From Prolixibacteraceae bacterium (GTDB taxonomy: Bacteria; Bacteroidota; Bacteroidia; Bacteroidales; Prolixibacteraceae): a stretch of DNA of 41,838 bases. Location: assembly GCA_023228025.1 (NCBI GenBank), contig JALOCD010000029.1, positions 1 to 41,838 of the forward strand. The letters run 5' to 3'. Both the position numbers and the translations under genes were made by a program. Under the pieces are notes generated by a model. The model did not search any database and was not told the DNA's origin. It saw only the letters and a program-made list of their open reading frames with translations. Positions 30,735 to 38,952 of this stretch are shown one piece after another. The first letter of the stretch is position 1; each line of letters opens with the position of its first letter.

Positions 30735-32069
30735 ATGTTTGAAAATCTTACAGATAAGCTGGAACGGTCCTTCAAATTGCTGAAAGGCCAGGGTAAAATC
30801 ACGGAAATCAATGTCGCCGAAACCTTGAAAGAGGTGCGCCGGGCCTTGCTTGACGCTGACGTGAACTTCAAGATAGCGAAGGATTTTACGACCAGGATAA
30901 AGGATAAAGCCATTGGCCAACAGGTTATTACCTCACTGAACCCGGGACAGCTAATGGTGAAGATCGTACATGATGAGCTGGTTGAGCTGATGGGTGGACA
31001 ATCTGTTGATGTGAACCTGAAGGGATCGCCTGCCATCATCCTGATGTCGGGATTACAGGGATCGGGTAAGACAACCTTTACCGGCAAACTGGCCAACCGT
31101 CTCAAAACCAAGCAGGGGAAAAACCCGCTGCTGGTAGCCTGCGACGTGTACAGGCCCGCCGCAATAGAGCAATTGCGCATTTTGGGCGCTGCGATCCAGG
31201 TCAATGTATACACGGACGAAACGACCAAAGATCCGGTCAAGATAGCCAAAGATGCCGTCAGAGAGGCTAAATTAAAAGGCAACGACGTGGTGATCATCGA
31301 TACGGCAGGTCGTTTGGCAATTGACGAGATGATGATGAAGGAGATTGAAGCCATCAAAAATGCTGTCAATCCCAACGAAATATTGTTTGTCGTCGACTCG
31401 ATGACAGGCCAGGATGCTGTGAATACAGCCAAAGAGTTCAATGACCGTTTGAATTTCGACGGGGTTGTGCTGACCAAGCTGGATGGCGATACTCGAGGTG
31501 GTGCTGCCCTTTCAATTCGTTCGGTGGTCAACAAGCCGATCAAATTCGTGGGGATGGGCGAAAAGATGGATGCCATCGACGCCTTTTATCCAAGCAGGAT
31601 GGCCGATCGTATTCTTGGCATGGGCGACATCGTCTCCCTTGTTGAGAAGGCCCAGGAGCAATACGACGAAGAGGAGGCCAGGAAATTGCAGAAGAAACTG
31701 GCCAAGGACCAGTTCAATTTTGACGATTTTCTGAAGCAGATCCAACAGATCAAGAAAATGGGTAACCTGAAAGACCTTGCAGGGATGATCCCGGGAATGG
31801 GCAAGGTTTTGAAAGATATTGATATTGAAGATGACGCTTTCAAACATGTGGAAGCGATCATCTACTCCATGACCAAAGCGGAGCGGGCAGACGCCGCATT
31901 GATTGACGGCTCCAGACGCAAAAGAATAGCCAACGGCTCAGGAACTTCCGTTCAGGAGGTGAACAGGCTGTTGAAACAGTTTGCGGATACCCGCAAGATG
32001 ATGAAAATGGTCTCTTCGGGCGCCAACATGAAGAAGATGATGACGCAGGGGAAAGGGCAGAGACGCTGA
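30735..32069 (+). CDS. ffh: Signal recognition particle protein Ffh
   Basis: This 444-residue GTPase is full length. The N domain is about 1-90; the G domain has GLQGSGKTT (106-114), DVYRPAAIEQL, DTAGRLAID, TKLDGDTRGG and a closing GMGD element. The Met-rich M domain (about 300-444) ends with basic residues and binds 4.5S RNA and signal sequences (FADTRKMMKMVSSGANMKKM). Ffh delivers nascent inner-membrane proteins to FtsY. The stop codon is overlapped by a period-7 repeat (32069-32103). folD and an M48 protease follow on the same strand after a 176-base gap. Confidence 0.98.
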   Translation: MFENLTDKLERSFKLLKGQGKITEINVAETLKEVRRALLDADVNFKIAKDFTTRIKDKAIGQQVITSLNPGQLMVKIVHDELVELMGGQSVDVNLKGSPAIILMSGLQGSGKTTFTGKLANRLKTKQGKNPLLVACDVYRPAAIEQLRILGAAIQVNVYTDETTKDPVKIAKDAVREAKLKGNDVVIIDTAGRLAIDEMMMKEIEAIKNAVNPNEILFVVDSMTGQDAVNTAKEFNDRLNFDGVVLTKLDGDTRGGAALSIRSVVNKPIKFVGMGEKMDAIDAFYPSRMADRILGMGDIVSLVEKAQEQYDEEEARKLQKKLAKDQFNFDDFLKQIQQIKKMGNLKDLAGMIPGMGKVLKDIDIEDDAFKHVEAIIYSMTKAERADAALIDGSRRKRIANGSGTSVQEVNRLLKQFADTRKMMKMVSSGANMKKMMTQGKGQRR

Positions 32070-32103
32070 GATTAAAGATTAAAAATTACAAATTACAGAT
32101 TGA
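32069..32103 (+). repeat. Period-7 A/T-rich repeat after ffh
   Basis: Five units without a break: AGATTAA, AGATTAA, AAATTAC, AAATTAC, AGATTGA. It begins on the last base of the ffh stop codon. Confidence 0.75.
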
Positions 32104-32107
32104 CAAA

Positions 32108-32205
32108 CCTTTGTGTTCCTTAGTGTGTTCCTTAGTGACCTTTGTGGTTAAATTTTTTTTTCAACACGAAGGACACAAATGAAGACACGAAGGTCACAAT
32201 GAAGG
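32108..32205. repeat. Imperfect inverted intergenic repeat (CTTTGTG/CACGAAGG family)
   Basis: The left part holds TGTGTTCCTTAG twice plus GTGACCTTTGTGG. The right part carries the complementary ACACGAAGGACACAAA and ACACGAAGGTCAC, separated by a T run. Similar text occurs between genes in other Bacteroidota genomes as I recall. It could form a bulged hairpin. No gene is present in 32070-32245. Confidence 0.6.
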
Positions 32206-32245
32206 AGTTGGAGAGATTTGAAAATACCTAAATTAAAGATAACCA

Positions 32246-33121
32246 ATGGTTCTTATTGATGGCAAAGAGATAGCAACAGTTTTGAAGCAGGAGATTGCAG
32301 AGGAGGTTGCCCAAATAGTGGCCTCAGGGAAGAAGGCGCCCCATCTGGCGGCTATATTGGTGGGGCACGATGGTGGCAGCGAAACCTATGTGGCGGCCAA
32401 AGTGAAAGCCTGTGAGATGGTTGGTTTTGGGTCGACCCTGATTCGGTTTGAAGATACCGTTACCCAGGAGGAGTTGCTCCGGTCTATCAGGGGATTGAAC
32501 GAAGATTCTTCCATTGATGGATTTATTGTTCAACTTCCATTGCCCAAACATATTTCGGAAGAGAAGGTGATTGAGTCCATCAATCCCAAAAAGGATGTGG
32601 ATGGATTTCATCCGGTTAACGTCGGTAGGGTAGTGGCCGGGATGCCTGCATTTGTTTCTGCTACTCCGTTTGGCATCATGGAACTGCTTCGCAGGTACAA
32701 GATCGAAACCAAAGGCAAAAGTTGCGCGGTGATCGGCCGGAGCAACATCGTGGGTCGCCCGATGAGCATCCTGCTCTCTCAAAAAGGTGTGGATTGCACA
32801 GTTACCCTCTGTCACAGCAGGACCAAAAACCTGAAAGAGATCTGTCTTCAGGCCGATATCATCGTTGCTGCGCTTGGGATGCCCGAGTTTTTGACCGGAG
32901 ATATGGTCAAAGAGGGAGCCGTTGTGATCGACGTAGGGACCACTCGTGTGGCCTCCGACCAAACCAAATCAGGTTTCAAACTGAAAGGGGATGTAAAATT
33001 CGATGAGGTGGCCCCGAAATGTTCTTACATCACCCCGGTACCCGGTGGGGTTGGTCCCATGACCATTGCTTCACTGCTTTACAATACGCTATTATCTAAC
33101 AAACATCAGATTTATAAGTAG
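32246..33121 (+). CDS. folD: Bifunctional methylene-THF dehydrogenase/methenyl-THF cyclohydrolase
   Basis: This 291-residue protein shows FolD motifs: YVAAKVKACE with the catalytic Lys, GFIVQLPLPKHI, the DVDGFHPVNVG loop, the Rossmann segment CAVIGRSNIVGRPMSILL, and the closing PVPGGVGPMTIASL. It interconverts 5,10-methylene-, methenyl- and 10-formyl-tetrahydrofolate with NAD(P). The stop codon is immediately followed by the ATG of the M48 gene, with no gap, so the two are translationally coupled. No promoter was recognised directly upstream, so read-through from ffh is possible. Confidence 0.97.
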   Translation: MVLIDGKEIATVLKQEIAEEVAQIVASGKKAPHLAAILVGHDGGSETYVAAKVKACEMVGFGSTLIRFEDTVTQEELLRSIRGLNEDSSIDGFIVQLPLPKHISEEKVIESINPKKDVDGFHPVNVGRVVAGMPAFVSATPFGIMELLRRYKIETKGKSCAVIGRSNIVGRPMSILLSQKGVDCTVTLCHSRTKNLKEICLQADIIVAALGMPEFLTGDMVKEGAVVIDVGTTRVASDQTKSGFKLKGDVKFDEVAPKCSYITPVPGGVGPMTIASLLYNTLLSNKHQIYK

Positions 33122-33943
33122 ATGACACGCTTTTTACGTTTCATTGATCTGAGAGTTGCTTTACTTTCAGTTGTTTTTCTAACTTCCTGCAAAACAGTCC
33201 CGCTAACGGGTCGTAAACAGTTAAGCCTGGTCAACGAATCAGAGGTGATGGGTATGAGTCTGAGTCAATATGACCAGTTCATCAAATCGAACAAAATTTC
33301 ACTTAACAAAATTGAAACAGACAGGGTGAGGAGAGTGGGGAATAAAATCGCCAGTGCTGTCGAACAATATTTCAAAGAGAAGAATCTAAGCTCCTATCTT
33401 GATGGTTATAAATGGGAATTTAACCTGATAGAAGACAAAACTGTGAATGCGTGGTGTATGCCGGGAGGCAAGGTGGTTGTTTTTAGCGGCATTCTTCCAA
33501 TGATTAAAAATGATGCGCAACTGGCTACCGTCATGAGCCACGAAATCGCGCATGCGGTTGCCAGGCATGGAGGGGAAAGAATGAGCGAGCAACTCGTTGC
33601 ACAGGGTGCCGGTATGGGCATTTCCATCATGCTGGCCCAAAAACCGAAAGAGACGCAGCAAATGGCGATGGCTGCATTTGGGATGGGAACACAACTAGGA
33701 ATTCTGTTACCCTTCTCCAGGACGCATGAATATGAAGCCGATGAAATGGGATTGTATTTTATGGCCATGGCAGGTTATGATCCGGCCCAGAGTATCGATT
33801 TTTGGAAAGCGATGGCGCAAAACAGCGCCACCAAAGTACCCGAATTTCTGAGTACCCACCCGATAGATGAAAACAGGATTGCCAGAATCAATGCAAAGTT
33901 ACCGGAGGCGATGAAATATTATCATCCGGCTAAAAGCAAATAA
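33122..33943 (+). CDS. M48 family zinc metalloprotease, lipoprotein
   Basis: This 273-residue protein has a lipoprotein signal (LLSVVFLTSC, Cys23) and an M48C-type peptidase domain. HEIAH (140-144) provides two zinc ligands; the third Glu is in EYEADEMGLYFMAMAGYDP. LTGRKQLSLV near the N terminus and LSTHPIDENRI near the C terminus match the LoiP/BepA/YcaL group, which degrades or chaperones misassembled outer-membrane proteins. It starts one base after the folD stop. A strong terminator follows. Confidence 0.94.
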   Translation: MTRFLRFIDLRVALLSVVFLTSCKTVPLTGRKQLSLVNESEVMGMSLSQYDQFIKSNKISLNKIETDRVRRVGNKIASAVEQYFKEKNLSSYLDGYKWEFNLIEDKTVNAWCMPGGKVVVFSGILPMIKNDAQLATVMSHEIAHAVARHGGERMSEQLVAQGAGMGISIMLAQKPKETQQMAMAAFGMGTQLGILLPFSRTHEYEADEMGLYFMAMAGYDPAQSIDFWKAMAQNSATKVPEFLSTHPIDENRIARINAKLPEAMKYYHPAKSK

Positions 33944-33965
33944 ACTTTGTGTTTAGGTCTTATTG

Positions 33966-34005
33966 AACCCTATACGATCGTTGAAATGTATAGGGTTTAT
34001 TTTAT
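33966..34005 (+). terminator. Terminator of the ffh-folD-M48 run
   Basis: AACCCTATAC (33966-33975) pairs perfectly with GTATAGGGTT (33988-33997), followed by TATTTTATT. Confidence 0.85.
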
Positions 34006-34102
34006 TACAGTTGACTCCACATTGATTTGTTAAAACAGCAAAGAAAACAGGCAGAAAGAAAACTTTTACCAGGAATTAGTACCATTGTATAAAATTAAGT
34101 AT

Positions 34103-34308
34103 ATGGAACAAGCACAATTTATTTAAAAATCAGTGTTTTGCCAACAGATCTACAGTCTGGAGTGAATGACTTCGTGGATTTTCTTCTGAACAAAAGAAAA
34201 AAGGATACAAAGACAAAGAAGCCGGTTTTTGGATGTGCAAAAGGAGAGATCTATATTTCTCAAGATTTTGATGAACCGCTCGAAGATTTCAAAGAATATC
34301 AGCACTAA
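34103..34308 (+). pseudogene. Frameshifted DUF2281-type antitoxin
   Basis: ATG 34103 opens MEQAQFI and hits TAA at 34124. In the next frame the protein continues as SVLPTDLQSGVNDFVDFLL, ..KPVFGCAKGEIYISQDF and DEPLEDFKEYQH, then TAA 34306-34308. LPxxLxxEVxDFIDFLL and DDFDEPLEDFKEY are the hallmarks of DUF2281 antitoxins that partner PIN toxins. A single-base change near 34118-34125 explains the break. It has no obvious promoter box. Confidence 0.75.
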
Positions 34309-34442
34309 TCGTATCAACTCTGGAATTTATTCACAGGGATCCTTTTGACAGATTGTTAATTGCACAGAGTCAAAAAGAAAACCTGACTATAGTTACCCGG
34401 GACGAAAATATAAAAAAATATTCCATTCAGACGATTTGGTAA
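34308..34442 (+). pseudogene. C-terminal remnant of a PIN-domain (VapC-like) toxin
   Basis: The frame ending at TAA 34440-34442 reads VSTLEFIHRDPFDRLLIAQ, then ENLTIVTRDENIKKYSIQTIW. This is the last third of a PIN ribonuclease, with the conserved HRDPFDRLLIAQ and VTxD acidic positions. The first about 80-90 residues, including the N-terminal catalytic Asp, are missing, and the fragment abuts the antitoxin stop. So a deletion removed the toxin 5' end. It is inactive. The rest of 33998-34102 shows nothing. Confidence 0.75.
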
Positions 34443-34462
34443 TTTGCAGATATCCAATAGGT

Positions 34463-34798
34463 TTAAGCCGGTAGCTCCCTAAGTCTGAATATAACGTCAT
34501 TCATCGTGGACCAATAAACTCTTAACGCTTCTAATTCTTTCCTTCCCGGTTCCAGAAGCGAGTAATATTTGCGGGGTCTTTCGTCCTTTTCCATTCTCCA
34601 GTAGGACTTAATCATCCCTTGCGTTTCCAACTTCCTTAATACCGGATAAATACTTGCTACGCTCCATTTAATCTGACCTCCGGATAACTTCTTCACTGTT
34701 TGAACGATGTCGTAACCATAACTGTCCCTAATCACAAATACTGAAAGGATAATGTTTACGGCTGACGCTCCCATTAACTCTTTTGTTATTTTTCCCAT
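34463..34798 (-). CDS. PadR-family transcriptional regulator
   Basis: This 111-residue winged-helix protein contains the PadR signature from VIRDSYGYDIVQTVKKLSGG through WSVASIYPVLRKLETQGMIKSYW and ERPRKYYSLLEPGRKELEAL. It has only a short C-terminal dimerisation helix (class 2 PadR). PadR proteins usually repress an adjacent transporter or DUF1700/DUF4097 membrane gene; none is next to it here, so its target is elsewhere or it is solitary. A palindrome TATATT-N2-AATATA (34803-34816) lies just upstream of its start and could be an autoregulatory site. It converges on the PIN remnant. Confidence 0.93.
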   Translation of the reverse strand: MGKITKELMGASAVNIILSVFVIRDSYGYDIVQTVKKLSGGQIKWSVASIYPVLRKLETQGMIKSYWRMEKDERPRKYYSLLEPGRKELEALRVYWSTMNDVIFRLRELPA

Positions 34799-34802
34799 TA
34801 TG

Positions 34803-34816
34803 TATATTTTAATATA
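34803..34816. promoter_or_regulatory. Palindrome upstream of padR
   Basis: TATATT, TT, AATATA directly upstream of the padR ATG. It may be an operator, but its A/T richness makes it weak evidence. The 243-base gap 34799-35041 otherwise holds only the dapA terminator. Confidence 0.3.
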
Positions 34817-34977
34817 ACTGGAAAATCAATATATAAGTAAAGTTAAAAAAAATATTTGATAATGCCAATGAAAATTATTGTTTTTTGAAATAAAGTGTAT
34901 GATGTGATGATGCTAAGTATATTAATATTATTCATTTATTTGTTTTAAACGAAGGTTTTTTATGATTTAGGTCCGTT

Positions 34978-35015
34978 AAAAAAATATCCTGAAATTCGGA
35001 TGAAATTCAGGATAT
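34978..35015 (-). terminator. Terminator of dapA
   Basis: ATATCCTGAA (34984-34993) pairs with TTCAGGATAT (35006-35015). On the minus strand a run of T follows. It lies 27 bases after the dapA stop. Confidence 0.85.
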
Positions 35016-35041
35016 CAATGTCTAGGTAAATGATTTTTTGA

Positions 35042-35926
35042 TCAGTGTAAAAGCAACTTCGTTTTCTCCGCCAACGATTTGTAAAGCTTTTCACTGACCG
35101 GTACCAGCGGCAAGCGGACAATATTTTCACACATTCCAACCGAATGCATGGCAGCTTTGACACCGGGTGGGTTACCTTCTGCAAAGAGATCATCCACCAG
35201 CGACTGCATGTCTAATTGGATGGCCGCGGCATTCGGATAATCGCCATTTAGTGCGTAGTGGGTCATGGCGGAAACCAACCTGGGCGCAAGATTGGCTGCA
35301 ACCGAGATAACTCCTTCGCCACCGAGTGAGGTTATTGGGACGATGAGGGCATCATCGCCAGAGATGACGCTGAATGTATCGGGTTTTCCCTTTAATATCT
35401 TGATAATCTCGCCAAAATTGCCGGATGCTTCCTTGACACCGACGATGTTTGCCGCATCGTGGGCCAAACGCAGTGTGGTTTCGGCGCTCATGCTGGTACT
35501 TGTCCTTCCGGGTACGTTATAAAGAACAACAGGAATTGGACTGGAAGCCGCAATGGCCCTGAAATGTTGGTAGATTCCCTCCTGGGATGGTTTGTTGTAG
35601 AAAGGAACGACGGATAAGATGCCATCCGCCTTTTGAAGATTGAGCGCTTTCAACTGATCGATCACGTCGGAGGTGCTGTTGCCGCCAACACCAACCATGA
35701 CAGGGACTTTACCGGCTGTTCTGGAAATTACGAAGTCGACCAAGGACTGCTTTTCTACGTGAGACAAAGTTGCGGTTTCGGCTGTTGTACCCAATACAAC
35801 AAGATAATCCATTTGATTTTCGATCTGTGCATCGACCAGTCTGCCCAAACTGCTGTAATCTATCTGAAGATCACTGAGAAATGGGGTAATTAGTGCCACA
35901 CCGGCACCATGAAATACTTTGCTCAT
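35042..35926 (-). CDS. dapA: 4-hydroxy-tetrahydrodipicolinate synthase
   Basis: This 294-residue protein is a typical DapA. It has the Schiff-base Lys165 in GVKEASGN, Tyr136 in LYNVPGRT, the GTTAETATLSH substrate loop (46-56, the usual GTTGE Gly being Ala) and VPFYNKPSQEG. It condenses pyruvate and aspartate semialdehyde, the branch point to diaminopimelate and lysine. The family is a homotetramer, feedback-inhibited by lysine in many bacteria. The DUF6913 gene ends four bases upstream, so the two are co-transcribed, a neighbourhood I recall as recurrent in Bacteroidota. A terminator follows at 34978. Confidence 0.97.
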   Translation of the reverse strand: MSKVFHGAGVALITPFLSDLQIDYSSLGRLVDAQIENQMDYLVVLGTTAETATLSHVEKQSLVDFVISRTAGKVPVMVGVGGNSTSDVIDQLKALNLQKADGILSVVPFYNKPSQEGIYQHFRAIAASSPIPVVLYNVPGRTSTSMSAETTLRLAHDAANIVGVKEASGNFGEIIKILKGKPDTFSVISGDDALIVPITSLGGEGVISVAANLAPRLVSAMTHYALNGDYPNAAAIQLDMQSLVDDLFAEGNPPGVKAAMHSVGMCENIVRLPLVPVSEKLYKSLAEKTKLLLH

Positions 35927-35930
35927 TGTT

Positions 35931-36473
35931 TTAGTTGTTCTCGTTCAATTTTTCAAGATAATGTACAATCTGTTCCATCAAAAAACTACATTTTGGATTG
36001 GCCGTGACGTCTATCTCGAGATCGTACATGTTTGGGTCCAACCCTTTCCATCCCACTTTGAACCTGGCCACCGAGTGTATCAAAAGGTATTGTAACGCGA
36101 TACTCTTTACCAGGGACAAATCGATCAGAATGTCAAATTCCTGCTGCACAAACTGCAATCCCTCACCACTTTTTGGACGGCCAAAGAAACTGACATTGCT
36201 GCTGTTCATGAACCAGGAGTTGGAAACGGTCGACAGGGTCTCCTTCTCTCTCTTCGAGTTGATGTAAGCGATGCCAAACGATTTGATGTCGCGCTCAGTC
36301 AAAATTTTTCGAAGCGACTCGTAAGTCTCAATACTCTCTTCGTCTGCCGGATTCCAAAGGATTCCAATCGATTTCGCTTCAGGCAGGGTGATTATTTTGA
36401 CCGGCCTGATTTGCCTCTTGTATGCCTGGAACAATCTTTTTTTGATGTACGAATTGAATATTCTTCTACACAT
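35931..36473 (-). CDS. DUF6913 family protein
   Basis: This 180-residue protein of unknown function matches the Bacteroidota-specific DUF6913 pattern: SIGILWNPADEESIETYESL, then SNVSFFGRPKSG, FDILIDLSLVKSIALQYLLI and ARFKVGWKG. A central Rossmann-like alternation of strands and helices is likely. There is no signal peptide; the basic N terminus (KKRLFQAYKRQIRP) might bind nucleic acid or ribosomes. It precedes dapA by four bases. On the minus strand TAACTTTG (36486-36479) would start transcription almost at the ATG, so the message may be leaderless. The function is not known. Confidence 0.88.
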   Translation of the reverse strand: MCRRIFNSYIKKRLFQAYKRQIRPVKIITLPEAKSIGILWNPADEESIETYESLRKILTERDIKSFGIAYINSKREKETLSTVSNSWFMNSSNVSFFGRPKSGEGLQFVQQEFDILIDLSLVKSIALQYLLIHSVARFKVGWKGLDPNMYDLEIDVTANPKCSFLMEQIVHYLEKLNENN

Positions 36474-36542
36474 GGCGACAAAGTTATGTATTCGAACTAA
36501 AAATCTATCCTGTTTTATGCTCCGTATTTTCTATTGCAACTT

Positions 36543-38546
36543 TCAATCTGTAAGCAAATGGTAGCTTTCCTCTGAAATGACCTGAATTTTGAGTTGGGTG
36601 GCTTTTTCTAATTTAGATGGTCCAATATTTTCACCTGCAATAAGATAGCTTGTTTTAGATGAAATTGAAGAAGCATTTTTTCCACCATGCAATTCGATGT
36701 TTGCTTTCAATTCGTCACGAGAATAATTTTTGAATGTTCCGGATATGACGAACGACAATCCTTTTAATTTTTCGGAAGATCCTTCCAATTGTATGCTTTC
36801 AGTCTCAAGTTTTAACGGCACATTTTTGAGTCTGTCAATCAATTGCAGGTGCTGCTCCCTGGAAAACCAGTCGATGATGCTTTCCGCTATTTTTACCCCA
36901 ATTTCATCCACGGAGGTTAGGGTAGCCAGATCGGACTGTTTCAGCAAGTCGATGGATTTTATGGTTCGTGCAAGCTTTTTCGCGACAGTTTCACCCACAT
37001 ACCTGATTCCCAATGCAAAAAGCACCCGTTCAAAGGGAATCTCTGTGGAGGCTTTTAATCCGTCGAGTATCCTGTCGGCCGATTTGTCGCCCATCCGGTC
37101 GAGCGACACCAATTGCTCTTTTTTCAGATCATAGAGATCGGCCACATTGCGAACCAGACCTTGTTGGTAAAGCAGATCGATGGTTTCACTGCCGAGGCCA
37201 TCCACATTCATCGCCTTCCGGCTGATAAAATGTTCGATCTTGCCTTTGATCAGCGGCGGACAGCCATCTTCGTTCGGACAGTACCAGGCCGCTTCGCCCT
37301 CTTCCCTGACCAGGGCCGTACCGCACTCCGGACAGTCGTGAATGAACCGAACCGCTGAACTGGACGGATTTCTTTGTGTGGTGTCTATCCCCACAATTTT
37401 CGGGATGATTTCGCCTCCCTTTTCCACAAAAACGATGTCATTCAGGTGCAGATCCAGGCTTTGGATCACATCCGCGTTGTGAAGTGAGGCCCTTTTGACA
37501 ACGGTCCCACCCAGTTGCACCGGTTCGAGGTTGGCAACCGGTGTCACGGCCCCGGTTCGGCCTACCTGGAAATCGATGCTCAGCAACCTTGTCGCCACGC
37601 GCTCGGCTTTAAATTTATAGGCGATGGCCCACCTCGGGCTTTTGGCGGTGTAACCCAACTCTTCCTGTACCCTTTTGGAGTTGACTTTGATGACTACACC
37701 ATCCGTAGCGAAAGGAAGCTCTTCCCTTTTTTGGTCCCAAACCGAAAGGTATTGGAGAATTTCAGCCGCATCCCTGCATTTCTGCGCATGGGGTGAGATT
37801 TGGAATCCCCAGTCGGAAGCCATCTGCAGGAGTTCATAATGACCATCTTTCGGCAGATTTTCGCCCAGGATATAGTAGAAATAGGCATCCAGCTTTCGGG
37901 AGGCCACCATAGATGAATTCTGCATTTTCAGAGTACCGGAAGCCGCATTCCTGGGGTTGGCAAAGAGCTGTTCCCCCTGTTCTGCCCGTTCACGGTTCAG
38001 TGCGTCAAAAACGGCAAAGGGCATCACAATTTCTCCCCGGATCTCAAATTGTACCGGATAATTACCATGAAGTTTAAGGGGTATGGAACGGATGGTCCTG
38101 ACATTTGAAGTTACATCGTCGCCCTTTTCACCGTCGCCGCGGGTGACAGCCCTCAGGAGTTCACCTTCCTGGTAAGTCAGGCTGATGGAGGTGCCGTCCA
38201 GTTTGAGTTCACACACGTAATCGGGTTTCTCGCCTGAGAATTTCTCCACCCTTTGGACAAAATCGCTGACTTCAGTTTCCGAATAGCTGTTGGAAAGCGA
38301 GAGCATGGGATATTGGTGTACTACCTGCTGAAATTCTTGTGAAATATCGCTCCCGACGCGTTGGGAAGGGGAGTTGGGGTCTGCAAATTGCGGAAACTTG
38401 CTTTCGAGCGCGAGAAGATCACTCATCAGCATGTCGAACTCAAAATCTGAAATGACGGGCTGATTGAGTTTATAATAGTTATGGTTGTGCTGCTCAATAT
38501 CCTGGCGCAGTTGGATGATTCTTTTTTTTACTTCTTCGGGCGACAT
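36543..38546 (-). CDS. ligA: NAD-dependent DNA ligase
   Basis: This 667-residue protein is full length. The Ia and adenylation domain has Lys115 in CELKLDGTS and the ITRGDGxxGEDVT-type motif as AVTRGDGEKGDDVT; the OB fold has VGRTGAVTPVA. The Cys4 zinc finger has two CxxC-type pairs around CPECGTALVREEGEAAWYC and CPP. An HhH domain includes GIRYVGETVAKKLA, and a C-terminal BRCT domain (about 590-667) starts LKGLSFVISG. It joins nicks using NAD as the adenylate donor in replication and repair. It is upstream of the DUF6913-dapA pair on the same strand (69-base gap) but probably has its own promoter. Confidence 0.98.
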   Translation of the reverse strand: MSPEEVKKRIIQLRQDIEQHNHNYYKLNQPVISDFEFDMLMSDLLALESKFPQFADPNSPSQRVGSDISQEFQQVVHQYPMLSLSNSYSETEVSDFVQRVEKFSGEKPDYVCELKLDGTSISLTYQEGELLRAVTRGDGEKGDDVTSNVRTIRSIPLKLHGNYPVQFEIRGEIVMPFAVFDALNRERAEQGEQLFANPRNAASGTLKMQNSSMVASRKLDAYFYYILGENLPKDGHYELLQMASDWGFQISPHAQKCRDAAEILQYLSVWDQKREELPFATDGVVIKVNSKRVQEELGYTAKSPRWAIAYKFKAERVATRLLSIDFQVGRTGAVTPVANLEPVQLGGTVVKRASLHNADVIQSLDLHLNDIVFVEKGGEIIPKIVGIDTTQRNPSSSAVRFIHDCPECGTALVREEGEAAWYCPNEDGCPPLIKGKIEHFISRKAMNVDGLGSETIDLLYQQGLVRNVADLYDLKKEQLVSLDRMGDKSADRILDGLKASTEIPFERVLFALGIRYVGETVAKKLARTIKSIDLLKQSDLATLTSVDEIGVKIAESIIDWFSREQHLQLIDRLKNVPLKLETESIQLEGSSEKLKGLSFVISGTFKNYSRDELKANIELHGGKNASSISSKTSYLIAGENIGPSKLEKATQLKIQVISEESYHLLTD

Positions 38547-38648
38547 AAAGGATGTTTTATCAAGTGGTTTAAAAGTATAAAAAAGGAAGCAATCTTTTCC
38601 CTATCCACATTTTGTTGATAACATATTCCTAATTCATATGGTTCATGA

Positions 38649-38681
38649 TTTGGAATTGTCGGCGCAAAAACTTTACATTTG
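38649..38681 (+). promoter_or_regulatory. Promoter of the cobalamin-riboswitch transcript
   Basis: TTTG (38649-38652), 21 bases, TACATTTG (38674-38681): an exact Bacteroidota promoter. The predicted start near 38688 coincides with the first strand of the riboswitch P1 stem. Confidence 0.65.
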
Positions 38682-38686
38682 CAGCG

Positions 38687-38866
38687 AAACTAGGTTTCAT
38701 TCCCTCATTTCAGATGGGATGAATCTAAAAGGGAATCCGGTGCAATTCCGGAGCTGTACCCGCAGCTGTAAGCCCACTCAAGAGGTTTCTGAATCAAAGC
38801 CACTGTCCCGATAAGTCGGAATGGGAAGGCGCAGAAAACCGGGCGAGCCAGAAGACCTGCCAGTTT
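38687..38866 (+). promoter_or_regulatory. Cobalamin (B12) riboswitch
   Basis: The aptamer is recognisable by AGCCAGAAGACCTGCC (38846-38861), the conserved B12 box, and by AATCCGGTGCAATTCCGGAG, then CTGTACCCGCAGCTGTAAGC and GCCACTG further upstream. AAACT-AGGT (38687-38695) can pair with ACCT...AGTTT (38855-38866) as P1. A hairpin TCGCT/AGCGA (38879-38883, 38896-38900) follows with no strong U tract, so control may be at translation initiation. In high B12 the downstream lipoprotein should be shut off. Confidence 0.95.
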
Positions 38867-38952
38867 TAACTTTATTTTTCGCTATCGGGATGAACAGCGA
38901 TGAGTTTTGTGCAAATTTTTTCAATGTATTAATATTTAATTAGTTAAACTTT

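Noticed and set aside
30719..31576. 285-residue open frame on the minus strand overlapping ffh
   Set aside because: It lies antisense to the conserved Ffh G domain and its composition is a Ser/Thr/Phe-rich mirror of that gene; no family features.
32324..32962. 212-residue minus-strand open frame inside folD
   Set aside because: Complement of the conserved FolD coding sequence; His-rich and without motifs.
34463..34798. PadR protein as antitoxin or regulator of the neighbouring PIN remnant
   Set aside because: It is convergent with the remnant and belongs to a different regulator family from DUF2281; adjacency seems accidental.
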